Source of the DNA: Methanocella_A sp963792125
GTDB taxonomy: Archaea; Halobacteriota; Methanocellia; Methanocellales; Methanocellaceae
Assembly: GCA_963792125.1 (NCBI GenBank)
Contig: CAWBVA010000012.1
Location: forward strand, 434,001 to 498,000
Reading direction: 5' to 3'
Length of the DNA: 64,000 nucleotides
Shown: positions 8,604-18,624 of the stretch, one piece after another
Numbering within the stretch: position 1 is the first letter of the stretch
Layout: each line of letters begins with the position of its first letter
The notes under the pieces: model-generated
The model's input: only the letters and a program-made list of their open reading frames with translations
What the model was told of the DNA's origin: nothing
The model's database searches: none
Program-made: the position numbers and the translations under genes

Positions 8604-9119
8604 TTACCTGAAACCCGGAAAGCGCCGGCAGACCTCAGGCCTGGTATCGTGTATGCTGCACGAAGCCATCTCGCCTTCGATCATATACCCGCAGCCCTCG
8701 TTTTTCGGCAGCACGTAGCTGCCCTCGCTGCCTGCGAGAGTGCTGACTACGGATAACGCCTTCGTTATCCGTGCATCGTCCTCTCCGGCGAGCCTGCCTG
8801 CCAGCTGCCTGACGATGATCGAGTCGACGTCGGGCTCGTCATCCTGGCCCCAGGGCCGGGGCTCAAGCGAAGCCAGGATGTCAAATCGCTCCTCGTCGAT
8901 CCACCGTAGCGCGTCCAGCAGGTCCACCTCTACCCGCCAGGGGCGACGGCAACAGTTGCCACACCGGGCACAGTCGAAGGCCGTGGTCGTTTTTTCCACC
9001 CGGAAGGGGCTGCGCGGGCAGGTCAGGTACGCCTCATAGGCGGCGTAGAGCTGCTCGGTCGTGTAGTTGTACGACCTGTTGGCTCTGACCACTTTGAAAA
9101 ATTCAGCACGACTCATCAT
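8604..9119 (-). CDS. YkgJ-type cysteine cluster protein, second copy
   Basis: A 171-residue protein with the CARCGNCCRRPW cluster near residue 50 and CSIHDTRPEVCRRFPG near the end, both typical of YkgJ/UPF0153. It is only distantly similar to the protein at 7248. A TTTATATA box lies about 20-25 bases before the start, so the transcript is probably leaderless. Function unknown. Confidence 0.78.
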   Translation of the reverse strand: MMSRAEFFKVVRANRSYNYTTEQLYAAYEAYLTCPRSPFRVEKTTTAFDCARCGNCCRRPWRVEVDLLDALRWIDEERFDILASLEPRPWGQDDEPDVDSIIVRQLAGRLAGEDDARITKALSVVSTLAGSEGSYVLPKNEGCGYMIEGEMASCSIHDTRPEVCRRFPGFR

Positions 9120-9168
9120 GCATTAACACGGCTCATCATATATAAACAGGATTATTTTCATTGCATTT

Positions 9169-9519
9169 TTATCTTACTATTACATTGCCACGTTCGCCGT
9201 TGTGGTAGCGGCAATAGTAATCATAAGATCCGAACTCGTGGAAATTTTTCGTGTATGACTCGCCAGGCATGATGGGCGGCGATATGTCCCCGCCCACGCT
9301 GATGGAATGTTCTCCCGGGCCCGGGTTTTGCCAGACTACGGTGGCATTCTTGAAAACAGAGACATTGCCGGGCTCGAAGGTGCCGTTCTTTATCTGCACG
9401 ACGGCGAATGCACAGGTCAGGTTTCCCCCGTGGAAAGAAATTGAGCCCGTCGGCACTACCGCTATAATAGCTATCGCGAGTAAAAAAGTCGCTGCCAGTA
9501 TCACGCCAGTGCTGTGCAT
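9169..9519 (-). CDS. Membrane-anchored cupredoxin-like protein, incomplete copper site
   Basis: 116 residues: an N-terminal hydrophobic anchor or signal (about 5-25), then a plastocyanin-type beta domain. A His in GEHSIS and the C-x2-H of YYCRYH fit copper ligands, but the axial Met of the two neighbours is absent (Glu-Arg-Gly follows). It may bind copper differently or act as a structural domain. A minus-strand TATA box at 9544-9551 would give a leaderless transcript. Confidence 0.75.
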   Translation of the reverse strand: MHSTGVILAATFLLAIAIIAVVPTGSISFHGGNLTCAFAVVQIKNGTFEPGNVSVFKNATVVWQNPGPGEHSISVGGDISPPIMPGESYTKNFHEFGSYDYYCRYHNGERGNVIVR

Positions 9520-9543
9520 CCAGGATCATATTATGGAAGCCGG

Positions 9544-9551
9544 AATTATAA
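9544..9551 (-). promoter_or_regulatory. TATA box of the cupredoxin-like gene ending at 9169
   Basis: TTATAATT on the minus strand, centred about 28 bases before the ATG at 9519. Confidence 0.4.
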
Positions 9552-9612
9552 GGCTGACAGATAAAAAAAGGCGAACTGTGCCTCTATGCCATATCGCTGT
9601 CGTGCCCGGAGC

Positions 9613-9840
9613 CTAAATGAAAAGCGACAGGGCCAGCGTAGCATGCAGGAGAGCGATGACGATCGTGACCGTAGCGATTCGCATGTGGTTCCAGATAGTG
9701 CCTTTGATCTTGTTCTTCATCAGCAGGTAGCCATAGGCGGCTGTGGAAAGAAGCGACAGCAACGTGAGTATGCCCATGTAGACGACCAGCGGATAGCCGG
9801 CGATTTCGATGAGCGCAATATCGCGGATAGGCCCCATCAT
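9613..9840 (-). CDS. Small two-helix membrane protein in the cupredoxin operon
   Basis: 75 residues with two strong membrane helices (about 15-40 and 54-74) and His residues near the membrane faces (WNHMR, LLHATL). The ATG overlaps the stop of the cupredoxin gene before it (ATGA), so the two are translated together. It may anchor or receive electrons from the copper proteins, but nothing in the sequence proves it. Family not recognised. Confidence 0.65.
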   Translation of the reverse strand: MMGPIRDIALIEIAGYPLVVYMGILTLLSLLSTAAYGYLLMKNKIKGTIWNHMRIATVTIVIALLHATLALSLFI

Positions 9841-10271
9841 CCGACCACTACCTTGCCTTTCATGTACGTGTGTATGCCACAGATATAGTCGAACGTGCCG
9901 GTCTCGTTGAAGGTCTTCGAATAAGTATCGCCGTTATTGAGGACTTTTGACTGCACGCCATTGAAGCTGACAGTATGGGCCGTGCTATCCAGGTTCGTCC
10001 AGGTGACGGTGCCGCCTTTTGCCACCCGGGCTTCCTGCGGGCTGAAAGCGAAGTCTTTGATCTGGACGCCGGTCAGCGCCGGAGCCGGCGTTGTTGAAGT
10101 CGGCGTTACCGAAGCTGCGGGTGTGGCCGCAGGAGTCGGGGTCGTCGAAGACGGCGTTACCGAAGCCGTGGGAGTGGCCGCAGGCGTCGCCGAAGGAGAC
10201 GAACATCCTGCCAGTATTACCGCCAGTGCAGCGAGCACCAGCATAATCGATATAGATTTCCCGGAGTACAC
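9837..10271 (-). CDS. Cupredoxin lipoprotein (amicyanin-like site)
   Basis: 144 residues starting at GTG 10271. A signal sequence ends in a lipobox (VILAGC), followed by about 40 residues of Thr/Pro/Ala repeats as a flexible tether, then a blue-copper domain. Ligands are a His in STAHTVSF and C-x2-H-x2-M in CGIHTYM, the amicyanin/pseudoazurin-type spacing. It is probably an outer-face electron carrier held by lipid. The tether repeats are also direct DNA repeats around 10090-10190. Confidence 0.85.
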   Translation of the reverse strand: MYSGKSISIMLVLAALAVILAGCSSPSATPAATPTASVTPSSTTPTPAATPAASVTPTSTTPAPALTGVQIKDFAFSPQEARVAKGGTVTWTNLDSTAHTVSFNGVQSKVLNNGDTYSKTFNETGTFDYICGIHTYMKGKVVVG

Positions 10272-10305
10272 GATCAGGTCACAATAGTATGTATGGTCCT
10301 AATTA

Positions 10306-10313
10306 TTATATAA
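10306..10313 (-). promoter_or_regulatory. TATA box of the cupredoxin lipoprotein operon
   Basis: TTATATAA on the minus strand, about 35-40 bases before GTG 10271. It sits in the only AT-rich gap of this cluster. Confidence 0.45.
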
Positions 10314-10340
10314 TTTAGCTGTGCCTTGATCGGGGACAGG

Positions 10341-10667
10341 CTATTTAACGATGATCTTGCCGGTCATGCCCGGGTGAAGATCACAGTCGTAGTCGTAAGT
10401 CCCGGGCTTATCGAAGGTCATCGAGTAGGTTTCTCCCTTGCGCATGTCTGGAGATGCCCCGAGTGCCCCCATGTCCACATCGTGCAACATCGGATCATCG
10501 TTCACCCATGTCACAGTATCGCCTGCAGATATCGTGAGCTCTTTCGGCTGGAAGGCCATGCTCTTCATCGATACTGTGTTAGTCTTCGCCTGTGCCTGCG
10601 CTGCGAAGGTAACGACCAGCAGACCGGCCAGTAGCAGAATGATCAGCTTTTTCGTCTCCATGTCCAT
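10341..10667 (-). CDS. Secreted cupredoxin (amicyanin-like)
   Basis: 108 residues with a signal peptide (cleavage likely after AAQAQA) and a single plastocyanin-type domain. Ligands: a His in PMLHDVDM and C-x2-H-x2-M in CDLHPGM. The copper site is complete. It lies 28 bases after the stop of the radical SAM gene on the same strand and may be cotranscribed. ATG 10661 is an alternative start. Confidence 0.85.
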   Translation of the reverse strand: MDMETKKLIILLLAGLLVVTFAAQAQAKTNTVSMKSMAFQPKELTISAGDTVTWVNDDPMLHDVDMGALGASPDMRKGETYSMTFDKPGTYDYDCDLHPGMTGKIIVK

Positions 10668-10695
10668 CCCGTGATCATATTCATCCGGGATCGGC

Positions 10696-12444
10696 TTAAT
10701 GGCACACGTCAGAAAAGTTCGCCGGAGACCAGTATCTTTCGCTATATGGCTGGACTTTCACCTGAAGGCTGAGATAATCCAGCAGGCTTCTCGCTACCGC
10801 AGGGTCGTCCAGGGCGGTGACGAACTGTTCCGCATTGCGGTATGGCTGGCCCCTGACAATGGCGGAGGCACGGCTCCTGCCGACGCCGGGCAGGCTCTCA
10901 AGCGTCTTCAGGGAGGCGTCGTTCACGTCCAGCGGGTAGGGGACTGCGGTGATCGACCTGTAGCCATGACTGACGACCTTTACGTCCGCGAACGAACCGA
11001 TAGGCATATCGGCGACCACCCCGGCCAGCAGAGGATAGGTGGCGATCTGCCTGCCGAAAGTGACACCGCCATCCCTTAGCTCCATGCGCACGTCGCTCAG
11101 AATCGTTCCTGCGGGGGCCACGCGCCGGAGCATCTCGAGATCGATGTGCTCGCGCACTTTGTTCTTGTGGGCATGGAATATTCCTTTGTGCTTGTTGGCG
11201 ATCTTATCGCCTACGTCACCCATGCAGGTGCCCTCGAATGGCATCACCTGACGAAGGTTGATACGGCGGACCAGGAGGTCATCGGCCAGCAGTGACTCCA
11301 GGAATTCGTAGTTGAGCCGGAACGTCTCTTTCGTCTCCCCGATGAGACCATAAACGAAATTGAGGCCCGGCAGCAGCTCAGGCAGGCCTGAGCTGCCCCT
11401 GCCGCCGCCGATCTCGTTCACGATGCGGATAGCCTCTTTCACCTCGTCAGGCCCGGCTTTCAGGTTATTCAGCCTGATGACGCGGGGGTCGGCACTCTCC
11501 ATGCCGAAGGCGGCGACATCGCCCGACGTGTGGTATTTGACGATCGTCTTGAGGACGGCCCTGCACGCCTCCGGGTGCCGGGCGATGGTGCCGGGGTTGG
11601 CGTTGTCCATATGCAGCACTTTGAGTTGCGGGGCTGCCCCGCGGATGCCTTTATAGAGGCTGGTGATCGCCTCCACATTGGGCTCCGGGAACTCGCCGTC
11701 ACCCTTCGACCCGTAAGTGAGCAGGTCAGGCTGACGCCCGATACGGAAATGACGTATGCCCAGGTCATACAGCGCGGATACCTCGGCGACGATATCCGGC
11801 ACGCTGCGGAAATCGGGACGACCGTAGAAGCGCTCCGTGCAAAAGGAGCAGTTCCCCCGGAAGCATCCCCGGTAAGTCTCCAGCTCCATCATGGTATACG
11901 GGAAGTCCGGATGCTGCGGCACTATCCTTGCGCCTTTGACCGCCCACGCAGCGATGTCACGGGGCGTCCTGCGAAGCCCCGGGTCCACGGATTTGCCCTC
12001 CTGCACGTATCCGGCGACCACTGCCTCGATATCGCCGGTGGCCACGATGTCGAAGCTCCTGCTGGCCTTGATCCGGGATGCGCTCTTCCCGCCCTCGACG
12101 CCTGCGCCGAACATGGACACGGGCCCGCCAAGGATTTTCGTCGTACCGACTGCAGCCATAAGCTTTTCCAGCTCCTGCAGGGTGGCCGGCGTACCACCGA
12201 GGTACTTGCCCGGCACAGTGACGCCTGCGATGGCGACGACAAGGTCAGACCTGCCCATGACTTCGAGGATAGAGCGATCTGCCCGTAGCTGGTCGATAGT
12301 ATAATAGAGCACTTCGCAGGGCAGGGCGCCGGCCACGTATCTCGGGTACGGCGCCATATAGGGCGGCACGCCGAGGCAGGCGGGCTCGTCCACGTACCCG
12401 TCCAGTATGACTGCGCGGTTGATCCGGGGTTTCATTCTGCTCAC
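10696..12444 (-). CDS. Radical SAM protein with C-terminal helix-hairpin-helix domain (COG1031-like)
   Basis: 582 residues. The N-terminal about 180 residues are Rossmann-like. The cluster motif is at Cys194, Cys199 and Cys202 (CFRGNCSFC), CX4CX2C rather than the usual CX3CX2C, followed by a TIM-barrel-type core. A helix-hairpin-helix segment (LESLPGVGRSRASAIVRG) lies at about 515-535, suggesting nucleic-acid contact. It resembles the archaeal COG1031 family of unknown reaction. The frame is intact. Confidence 0.8.
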   Translation of the reverse strand: MSRMKPRINRAVILDGYVDEPACLGVPPYMAPYPRYVAGALPCEVLYYTIDQLRADRSILEVMGRSDLVVAIAGVTVPGKYLGGTPATLQELEKLMAAVGTTKILGGPVSMFGAGVEGGKSASRIKASRSFDIVATGDIEAVVAGYVQEGKSVDPGLRRTPRDIAAWAVKGARIVPQHPDFPYTMMELETYRGCFRGNCSFCTERFYGRPDFRSVPDIVAEVSALYDLGIRHFRIGRQPDLLTYGSKGDGEFPEPNVEAITSLYKGIRGAAPQLKVLHMDNANPGTIARHPEACRAVLKTIVKYHTSGDVAAFGMESADPRVIRLNNLKAGPDEVKEAIRIVNEIGGGRGSSGLPELLPGLNFVYGLIGETKETFRLNYEFLESLLADDLLVRRINLRQVMPFEGTCMGDVGDKIANKHKGIFHAHKNKVREHIDLEMLRRVAPAGTILSDVRMELRDGGVTFGRQIATYPLLAGVVADMPIGSFADVKVVSHGYRSITAVPYPLDVNDASLKTLESLPGVGRSRASAIVRGQPYRNAEQFVTALDDPAVARSLLDYLSLQVKVQPYSERYWSPANFSDVCH

Positions 12445-12586
12445 AGATAATGCGCTTCCGCGTTAAAACAATGCCGGGTACCCAGGAGGCTCATCGCCAT
12501 CATATAGAGAAAATTGCGGCGTCTGTCAGTCAAAGGGCATATGTAACATTTTATACTGAAAAAGCGATTATGGTATTGGTGTAAGC

Positions 12587-13068
12587 ATGGAAATTAAGAA
12601 TTCGCTTAGCTATAAAAGCAGGCATAATCGGCGGAGTCGGCCTTGCAATACTTATGGTGATCAACTTAGGATTTTAATGTGAAGATGATCGGGTCCTGGA
12701 CTACATCGCGTTAGTCTGAGCATCATCGGCTGTTGCATCTGGCTGGTGGAGATCGTCGTCCTGCTGGGGACGGGTGCGCTGGCGGTTAAGTATACCGCGG
12801 GATACTGTCAAGGACATGAACGATGCCCTGATGGTCGGCGGTTTCAGGAGCCGTTGCAGGCATAATCTGGGGCGGAATATCGATTGTTCTTAGCATGCTT
12901 GGAGAGCTTATCAAAGGGAGCGGTTATGGTGTTGCCGGAAGGATCGGCGGTTCACTGTTTTCCGGCATCTGCGGGCTCATTTGCTGCCTCCCGGGAGCGG
13001 CTATCATCGGTATCGTCATCGCGGTCGTCGGCGGCGCCATTTACTGGGCGGTCATACTGAAGAAATAA
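12587..13068 (+). pseudogene. Decayed small multi-helix membrane protein
   Basis: Starting at ATG 12587, hydrophobic coding segments appear in alternating frames: an AGIIGGVGLAILMVINLGF-like first helix, then Gly/Ala/Ile-rich helices ending in AIYWAVILKK-like residues and a TAA at 13066. At least three frameshifts and a stop break it. The pattern matches small four-helix archaeal membrane proteins of unknown function. A TATA-like TTTTATACT lies upstream near 12550. Confidence 0.5.
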
Positions 13069-13167
13069 GCAAAACAGGGGCCTTGCATGCCCCTTCTGAA
13101 TTTTTTATTCCGCTTTTTTCAACGGTGGTCTATAAGGCTATTCGTCGGTAGAATTGTATTGGTTGAC

Positions 13168-13694
13168 ATGAACGCCCGATATGTATATGCCATCGTCATT
13201 GGCATACTGGCGGGAATCGTACTGAACATCGCCCATATAGTCGCTATTATTGTTAACCTGATCAGCCTGTTCGTATTGCCCGTTCTTCCAGTGGGACTCG
13301 GCCTGATCCAGGCAATAGCGCTCTTAGCGTTCTTGGCCGGTACTGGCGCATTCACGGCAAGACTGGTACGGAGGCGATTCGGGGATAAAGGGGTAAAGGC
13401 CTGGCGGTGACCGGCCTGGTCTCTGGCATAGTCGGACAGGCTGTATCAGCATGATAGCTGGCCTCCTGGCAGCGATGTCATTGGATCGCTGCAGCGTTTT
13501 CCGGCGCTATATTATCGGCGGCGATAATCTACCTGGCTGTCGCCAGGGAAATCGGCATCGGAGGGTGGTGCTGGCCGACCCTTTACATTATTTGCCAGTA
13601 CATTGTCTTATCATTCGTGTTCACGGTCATATGCAGGGCTTCGAGGCTGTTTGTACATTATTTCACGGAGCTAAACGCAGTAAAAAATACTTGA
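13168..13694 (+). pseudogene. Second decayed membrane protein
   Basis: From ATG 13168 an intact stretch of about 80 residues has two helices (AIVIGILAGIVLNIAHIVAI, and a Val/Leu/Pro-rich one). The frame breaks near 13400, then hydrophobic coding continues in other frames (including IIYLAVAREIGIGG) to a TGA at 13692. The design is like the broken gene just before it, so the two may be a decayed tandem duplication. Confidence 0.5.
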
Positions 13695-13704
13695 TATGAT
13701 ATTA

Positions 13705-14337
13705 TCACAGGTTAAATCCCAGGTCGCCGAGCAGCTTCCTGGCCCACTTCAGCTTTTTAAGCTTCTTCGGCGTCACATTCGTATCGTCCAGGTCAAAGCC
13801 TATGATGCGTACGCTGCGTGCCCCGAACTCTTTCGCAAGGAATACACACCGGTCGCCGTCAGAGAAGCCGCCGAAGTTATAGACATGATCGAACGGTGCC
13901 GCCTGTGTGGTGCCGATCACGTTCTTAAGCTTCGGCACCATTTCCTTCACGGCGGGCACGTTGTCTGCATGGGCATGGGCCAGCACGATGGCACCCATCC
14001 TGTTTGCCTTCAACAAGTCGGCATGGGAGCCGTCGAGGTCAGACACGATGATGTCCGGCACGATGCCCGCTGCCAGCAGCGCCGAAGTCGCGCCGTCAGC
14101 CGCTATGACCGTGTACTTCGACCGGTCGACCTGCTTCAGGTCATCCTTCAGCCGGGGGGCCTTGCCGCAGACGAGCACGTCCCTGCCGTTGATAAGCTCC
14201 TTCAGCCTGGCCAGCGTCGGGGCAGGGTCTGGCAGCATCGGGGCCATAGCCCGTGCCGCCGCCTCGTCGCCCTCCGCCGTCCAGCCGAAATCCTCAAGGA
14301 TAGCCTTGTAGTAGGGCTCCCACTCAACGTACTTCAT
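13705..14337 (-). CDS. mptE: 6-hydroxymethyl-7,8-dihydropterin diphosphokinase (MptE-like)
   Basis: 210 residues from ATG 14337, overlapping the ileS stop (ATGA). It has the DUF115/MptE core: LINGRDVLVCGKAP, AADGATSALL, DIIVSDLDG, and a C-terminal RIIGFDLDD. Archaeal MptE transfers pyrophosphate from ATP to 6-hydroxymethyl-7,8-dihydropterin on the way to tetrahydromethanopterin, the C1 carrier of methanogenesis. The end is Lys-rich. Coupling to ileS suggests constitutive expression. Confidence 0.85.
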   Translation of the reverse strand: MKYVEWEPYYKAILEDFGWTAEGDEAAARAMAPMLPDPAPTLARLKELINGRDVLVCGKAPRLKDDLKQVDRSKYTVIAADGATSALLAAGIVPDIIVSDLDGSHADLLKANRMGAIVLAHAHADNVPAVKEMVPKLKNVIGTTQAAPFDHVYNFGGFSDGDRCVFLAKEFGARSVRIIGFDLDDTNVTPKKLKKLKWARKLLGDLGFNL

Positions 14338-17300
14338 ACCTTTTCGAGCCCGATGGTGACCGGCGTGCCTTCTACGTCCCAGTCCCTGACGAAGCCCGAG
14401 ACCTCCTTTGTGTCCTTCAGTTCGAGCACGTTGGCCCGGACCTCGCTGGCCGTATAGTCCTTCATGATCTTCAGCAGGTCCAGCACCCTGGCATCGCCCA
14501 CGTAGACTTCCGCCTTGATGCGGTCCTCGACGTTCAGGTTCATCAGCTTCCGCATCTCCTGGATGCGGCGTATCAGCTCGCGGGTGTAGCCTTCGGCCTC
14601 CAGCTCGGGCGTCAGCTCGACGTCGACGTAGACCTTGCCGCCCTGGAAGTCGGCCAGTGCGAGGTGCTCCGGGATGACGTCCCGGAAGCTGACGATCTCC
14701 GGCGTGACTTCGACCGGGCCGACGGACAGCTCCAGCGTGTATTTGCCGTCCTTCGCCAGCGCCTGTCGCATCTCGCCGCCGTTGGCCTTCTTCAGCTCCG
14801 CAATGACTTTGCCTGCGTTGCCCTTGAACATGGGGCCGATGGCCTTGGGGTTCGGGCACGATCTCTACGCCCAGCTCAACGTTCGCCTCTCCGGGCGCCA
14901 GCAGCACGACTTCCTTGGAGTTCGTCTGCTCCTTGATAACGCCGGCCAGGTCTTTCACGGCGATGACCACATCGGCGGCTTCGGCTGCGACCACGATCTT
15001 GCTGACCGGCCAGCGGAGTTTCCGTTTTGCTTTCTGCCTGGCGTTGGACGAAGCCTCCACGATACTGCGGGCGATGTCCATGTCTTTGATTCAGGCGCTC
15101 GTCCAGCAGGGCCTCGTCAACCGTCGGCCAGTCGCACATGTGGACGGAAAGCGGGCTCGACGGGTCGACCTTACGGACGAGGTTCTGGTACATCCGCTCC
15201 GAGACGTAGGGCGTATAGGGCGCCATCAGCCGGACTGTGGTGCCCAGCACGTCGTACAGGACACGGTAAGCCGCCAGCTTGTCGGGGTCGTCCGCTTCTA
15301 CCCAGGTACGCTCGCGCACTAACTGCACGTACCACCGGGACAGGTCATCGAGGATGAAGGTGATCAGCGCCCGCGTGGACTTGTGCAGCTCGTAGTTAGC
15401 CATTCCTGCGTCCACTTCCTTGATCACGGCCTGCAGGCGGGACAGTATCCAGCGGTCTTCCACGCGCAGGTGGTCCTTGACAGACTCGAAGGTGACCTTC
15501 GCCGGGTCGAACTTGTCCAGCACCATGTAGGGCAGCGGGAACCGGTAGACGTTCCAGAAGATGTTGAGCGAGCGGTTTACGTTGCCACACTCTTCCCAGG
15601 AGAAGCTCAGGTCCTCCCATGGGGCGCTCTGGGACAGGACATAGAGCCGCAGCGAGTCGGCGCCGAACTTGTCGACGACCTCTTCGGGAGCGACCACGTT
15701 GCCCAGGCTCTTGGACATCTTGCGGCCCTGCTCGTCCAGCGTGAAGCCATGCATGCATACAGAGTTGTAGGGCGCTTTGCCGAAGCCGACCATGCCGGCG
15801 CCGAGCTGCGAGTAGAACCACCCGCGGGTCTGGTCGTGGCCCTCCACGATGAAGTCGGCCGGCCACCAGTCCATCTCGTCCTTCCGGGACGGGAAGTGGA
15901 GCGTCGCCCACGAGGCCACGGCGGAGTCGAACCAGACGTCGAAGATGTCTTCGACACGCTTCATACTGCCGCCGCACTCGCACTCCAGCCTGATCTCGTC
16001 CACGAAGGGCCGGTGCAGGTCGGGAACGGCCCTGCCGCACTCGCGCTCAAGCTCTTCCTTCGTGCCGACAACATTCAGGCTGCCACACTTCTCGCACTTC
16101 CAGATGGGGATAGGGATGCCCCAGTACCGCTGCCGGGAGATGCACCAGTCCCTGGCACCGCTCACCCAGTCGAAGAACCGGGCGGAGCCTGCCCATTCGG
16201 GATACCAGTTGACGCGCTTGACCTCGGCCAGCATGTCCTCCTTCATGCGGCTGACCGCGATGAACCACTGGTCAGTGGTCAGGAAGATGATGGGCGTCTT
16301 GCAACGCCAGCAGTGGCCGTAGCGGTGGGTGATCTCCGTCGCGCCTAGCAGCAGATTGCGGCTGCGCAGGTCGTCGAGGATGACATGGTTAGCCTCGCGG
16401 ATCTCCATTCCGGCATACTTGCCGACAGTGTCGTCGTAGTGACCGTTCTCCTTAACAGGACAATATGCGGGTATGCCCTCTTTCTGTCCCAGCTCGAAGT
16501 CGTCGAGACCATGGCCCGGTGCAATATGTACCAGCCCGGTATTCTCGCCGGCCACGAAGTCGGCCAGGTAGACTTTATGCTCCGTCTGCTTCTGGCAGGG
16601 GATCAGATCGGCGAGCGGGTGCACGTACTGCGTGCCCTTGAGCTCTTCGCCGACCTTCGTCCAGATTACATGGTAGTCGGCGTAGCGGCCCATCTTCATG
16701 ACGCTCTCGATCAGGTCGACGGCCATGACCATCTTTTCCCCGTGCTTTGCGTGAAGCTCTTTCAGCTTTTCCTCGCCGATAGCCTCTTTCATCTTCGCTA
16801 CCTTGTCCGCATAGCGCATGGGCTTCGGCTTCCCGTCGGAGTGGTGGTCGACGAGCGTGGTAAAGTCGAGTCCGGCTTCAAGGGAAGCCTGCTCAAGGAT
16901 GGCGGCAGGCAGAGCCTCGACCATCGCGTAGGTGAACTCCTTGTTGGCGGCGACCGCCATGTTGGCCGGTATGGTCCACGGGGTGGTCGTCCAGATCACC
17001 AGGAAGCCCTCCGAGTCTTTCAGCGGGAACTTGACGTAGATCGAGTCGTCAGTGCGGTCGGCGTACTCCACTTCGGAGTCAGCAATAGCTGTCTCGCACC
17101 GCGGGCACCAGTTGACGTTCCGCAGGCCCCGTTCGAGCAGGTGCTTTTCGTAGGCCTGCTTCATCGCCCACCATGCCGCCTCGATGTACTCGCTCTTCAG
17201 CGTCATGTAGGGGTCGTCCCAGTCCATCCACACGCCGAGCCGCTTGAACTGCCCGGTCATCTGGTGCATGTTGTCGATGGCGAACTTCTTGCACTCTTCC

Positions 17301-17650
17301 GTAAAGCGGGCGACGCCGAACTGCTCGATGTCCTTCTTGGTCTTGAAACCGAGGATGCCCTCGACTTTAACCTCGATGGGCAGCCCGTGCATATCCCAGC
17401 CGGGTGTGTCCTTCAGGTCGTAGCCGTTCATGCTGCGATACCGCAGCACCGAATCCTTGATGATCTTGTTCCAGGCCGTTCCGAGGTGGATGCGCCCGGT
17501 CGTGTACGGCGGGCCGTCCACGAAATAGAACTTTTTATTGCCGCGCCGGAGCTGGCGCGTCAGCCTGTAGGCATTGCTTGACTGCCAGAACTCGTCGACC
17601 CCGGCCTCGATGTTCTTGCCGTTATACTGCTCTTTCTCTTCCTGTATCAC
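14334..17650 (-). CDS. ileS: Isoleucyl-tRNA synthetase (two frameshifts)
   Basis: About 1,105 codons. Class I signatures are present: GRIHLGT (HIGH equivalent) near residue 55 and KMSKSLGN in the catalytic core, with an editing domain between them and Cys pairs (CEKCGS, CECGGS) as in zinc-binding IleRS. The frame breaks near 15090 and near 14855. The C-terminal continuation (SSNARQKAKRKLRWP, then YTRELIRRIQEMRKLMNL) runs on in the other frames to 14334. An essential single-copy gene cannot be broken twice, so these are read as sequence errors. Confidence 0.93.
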
Positions 17651-18017
17651 GTCAGATTCCTCGCGAGATGGTGATGGTTAGCGCTAGATGAGAAGTAAAT
17701 GATAGAAGCGCCGTGCATAATCCGTGGTGAGAGAAGATAATCAGTGGCCGCGGAGGCCAATAAAGCAATCCCACGCTGTCATGTTCTTATGCACCGTATG
17801 TAAATAACGTGTACAATACTTAAATGTTGTGTATATAACGGCCATGTGAGTGATGGTGACGGCGTCCGGCGCTCAACAAAGGACACCTGCGTGTCGTTGA
17901 CGCGAATGCACCTGAAATGCTCGCGTCGCGCGCGAATGCAGGAAATCTGCCAGTTCGTTTTGCCTGCCCTTTGCACCCGAAACCCTAAAGAGCGTATACA
18001 ACGTGAATGTGCACCAT
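17651..18017. other. Intergenic region between ileS and a lipoprotein gene
   Basis: No gene seen. It contains a TATA-like TGTATATAAC near 17829 pointing right and a GC-rich patch (17890-17960) in which GCGAATGCA occurs twice around a TCGCGTCGCGCGCG tract, resembling the CG-tract repeats elsewhere. Confidence 0.35.
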
Positions 18018-18624
18018 ATGAGGCTGCTGGCAGTGGTTTTCATCTCGCTGGTCATCGTGGCGACCTGCGGGTGCATGGAGAACATCAATGACTATATGGG
18101 CACGCCGACGCCGGGCGTTATGCCGACGGCGGAACCCCTGCCTACCGCAGAGCCCCTGCCGACGGCGCAGCCTTTATCCCACGGCAGAGCCACTGCCGAC
18201 ATACCGGCCTGTGCCGGCGATCACGCCTGTGCCGCCCGCGGCGAACGACCCGATCATCGGCACATGGTCCTGGCGGGACGCGAACAATAACGTGTCGCGT
18301 CTACAAGTTCAGCGCCGATGGCACATTCCGCGGCAGGGACGAGCGATTCGAAACATGACTCTATACATCGGCGTCTGGGAACACAAAGGCCCGGACACAT
18401 ATTTCCTGATTTACAACACACCTACGCCGGGAGTCTCGACCGAGACGATCACCTATTTTCCGGCTTCGGCCGCATGGCCCGCGGGCCGGACTTCTATTCC
18501 CGTGTATAATTTTTACTATTCGACACAGCCATTTCAAAGGCTATGCGTAGTGGAATGCAAGGCGCTGTTTAAGGCCGCGGAGAACGCAGTTTCCCGTTTA
18601 AAGATGGCATGGCGTAAAACCTGA
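18018..18624 (+). CDS. Lipoprotein with TAEPLP repeats, several frameshifts
   Basis: ATG 18018 opens a signal sequence with a Cys near the end (VATCGC). Then come three or more TAEPLPTA repeats, a frame change near 18175, and a small beta domain starting IIGTWSWRDANNN, with VYKFSADGTFRG in yet another frame near 18300. The IIGTW...F...DGTF pattern is like small lipocalin-type outer domains. At least three shifts are needed to reach the stop at 18624, so it may be a pseudogene. No specific family assigned. Confidence 0.45.

Noticed and set aside
10090..10190. Direct DNA repeats that could suggest a CRISPR-like array
   Set aside because: They encode the Thr/Pro/Ala tether of the cupredoxin lipoprotein; no spacers or leader.
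13705..17581. Long open frames on the plus strand opposite ileS and mptE
   Set aside because: They are rich in Val/Leu/His/Arg as expected of antisense reading of GC-rich genes; the minus strand encodes clear synthetase and pterin kinase motifs.
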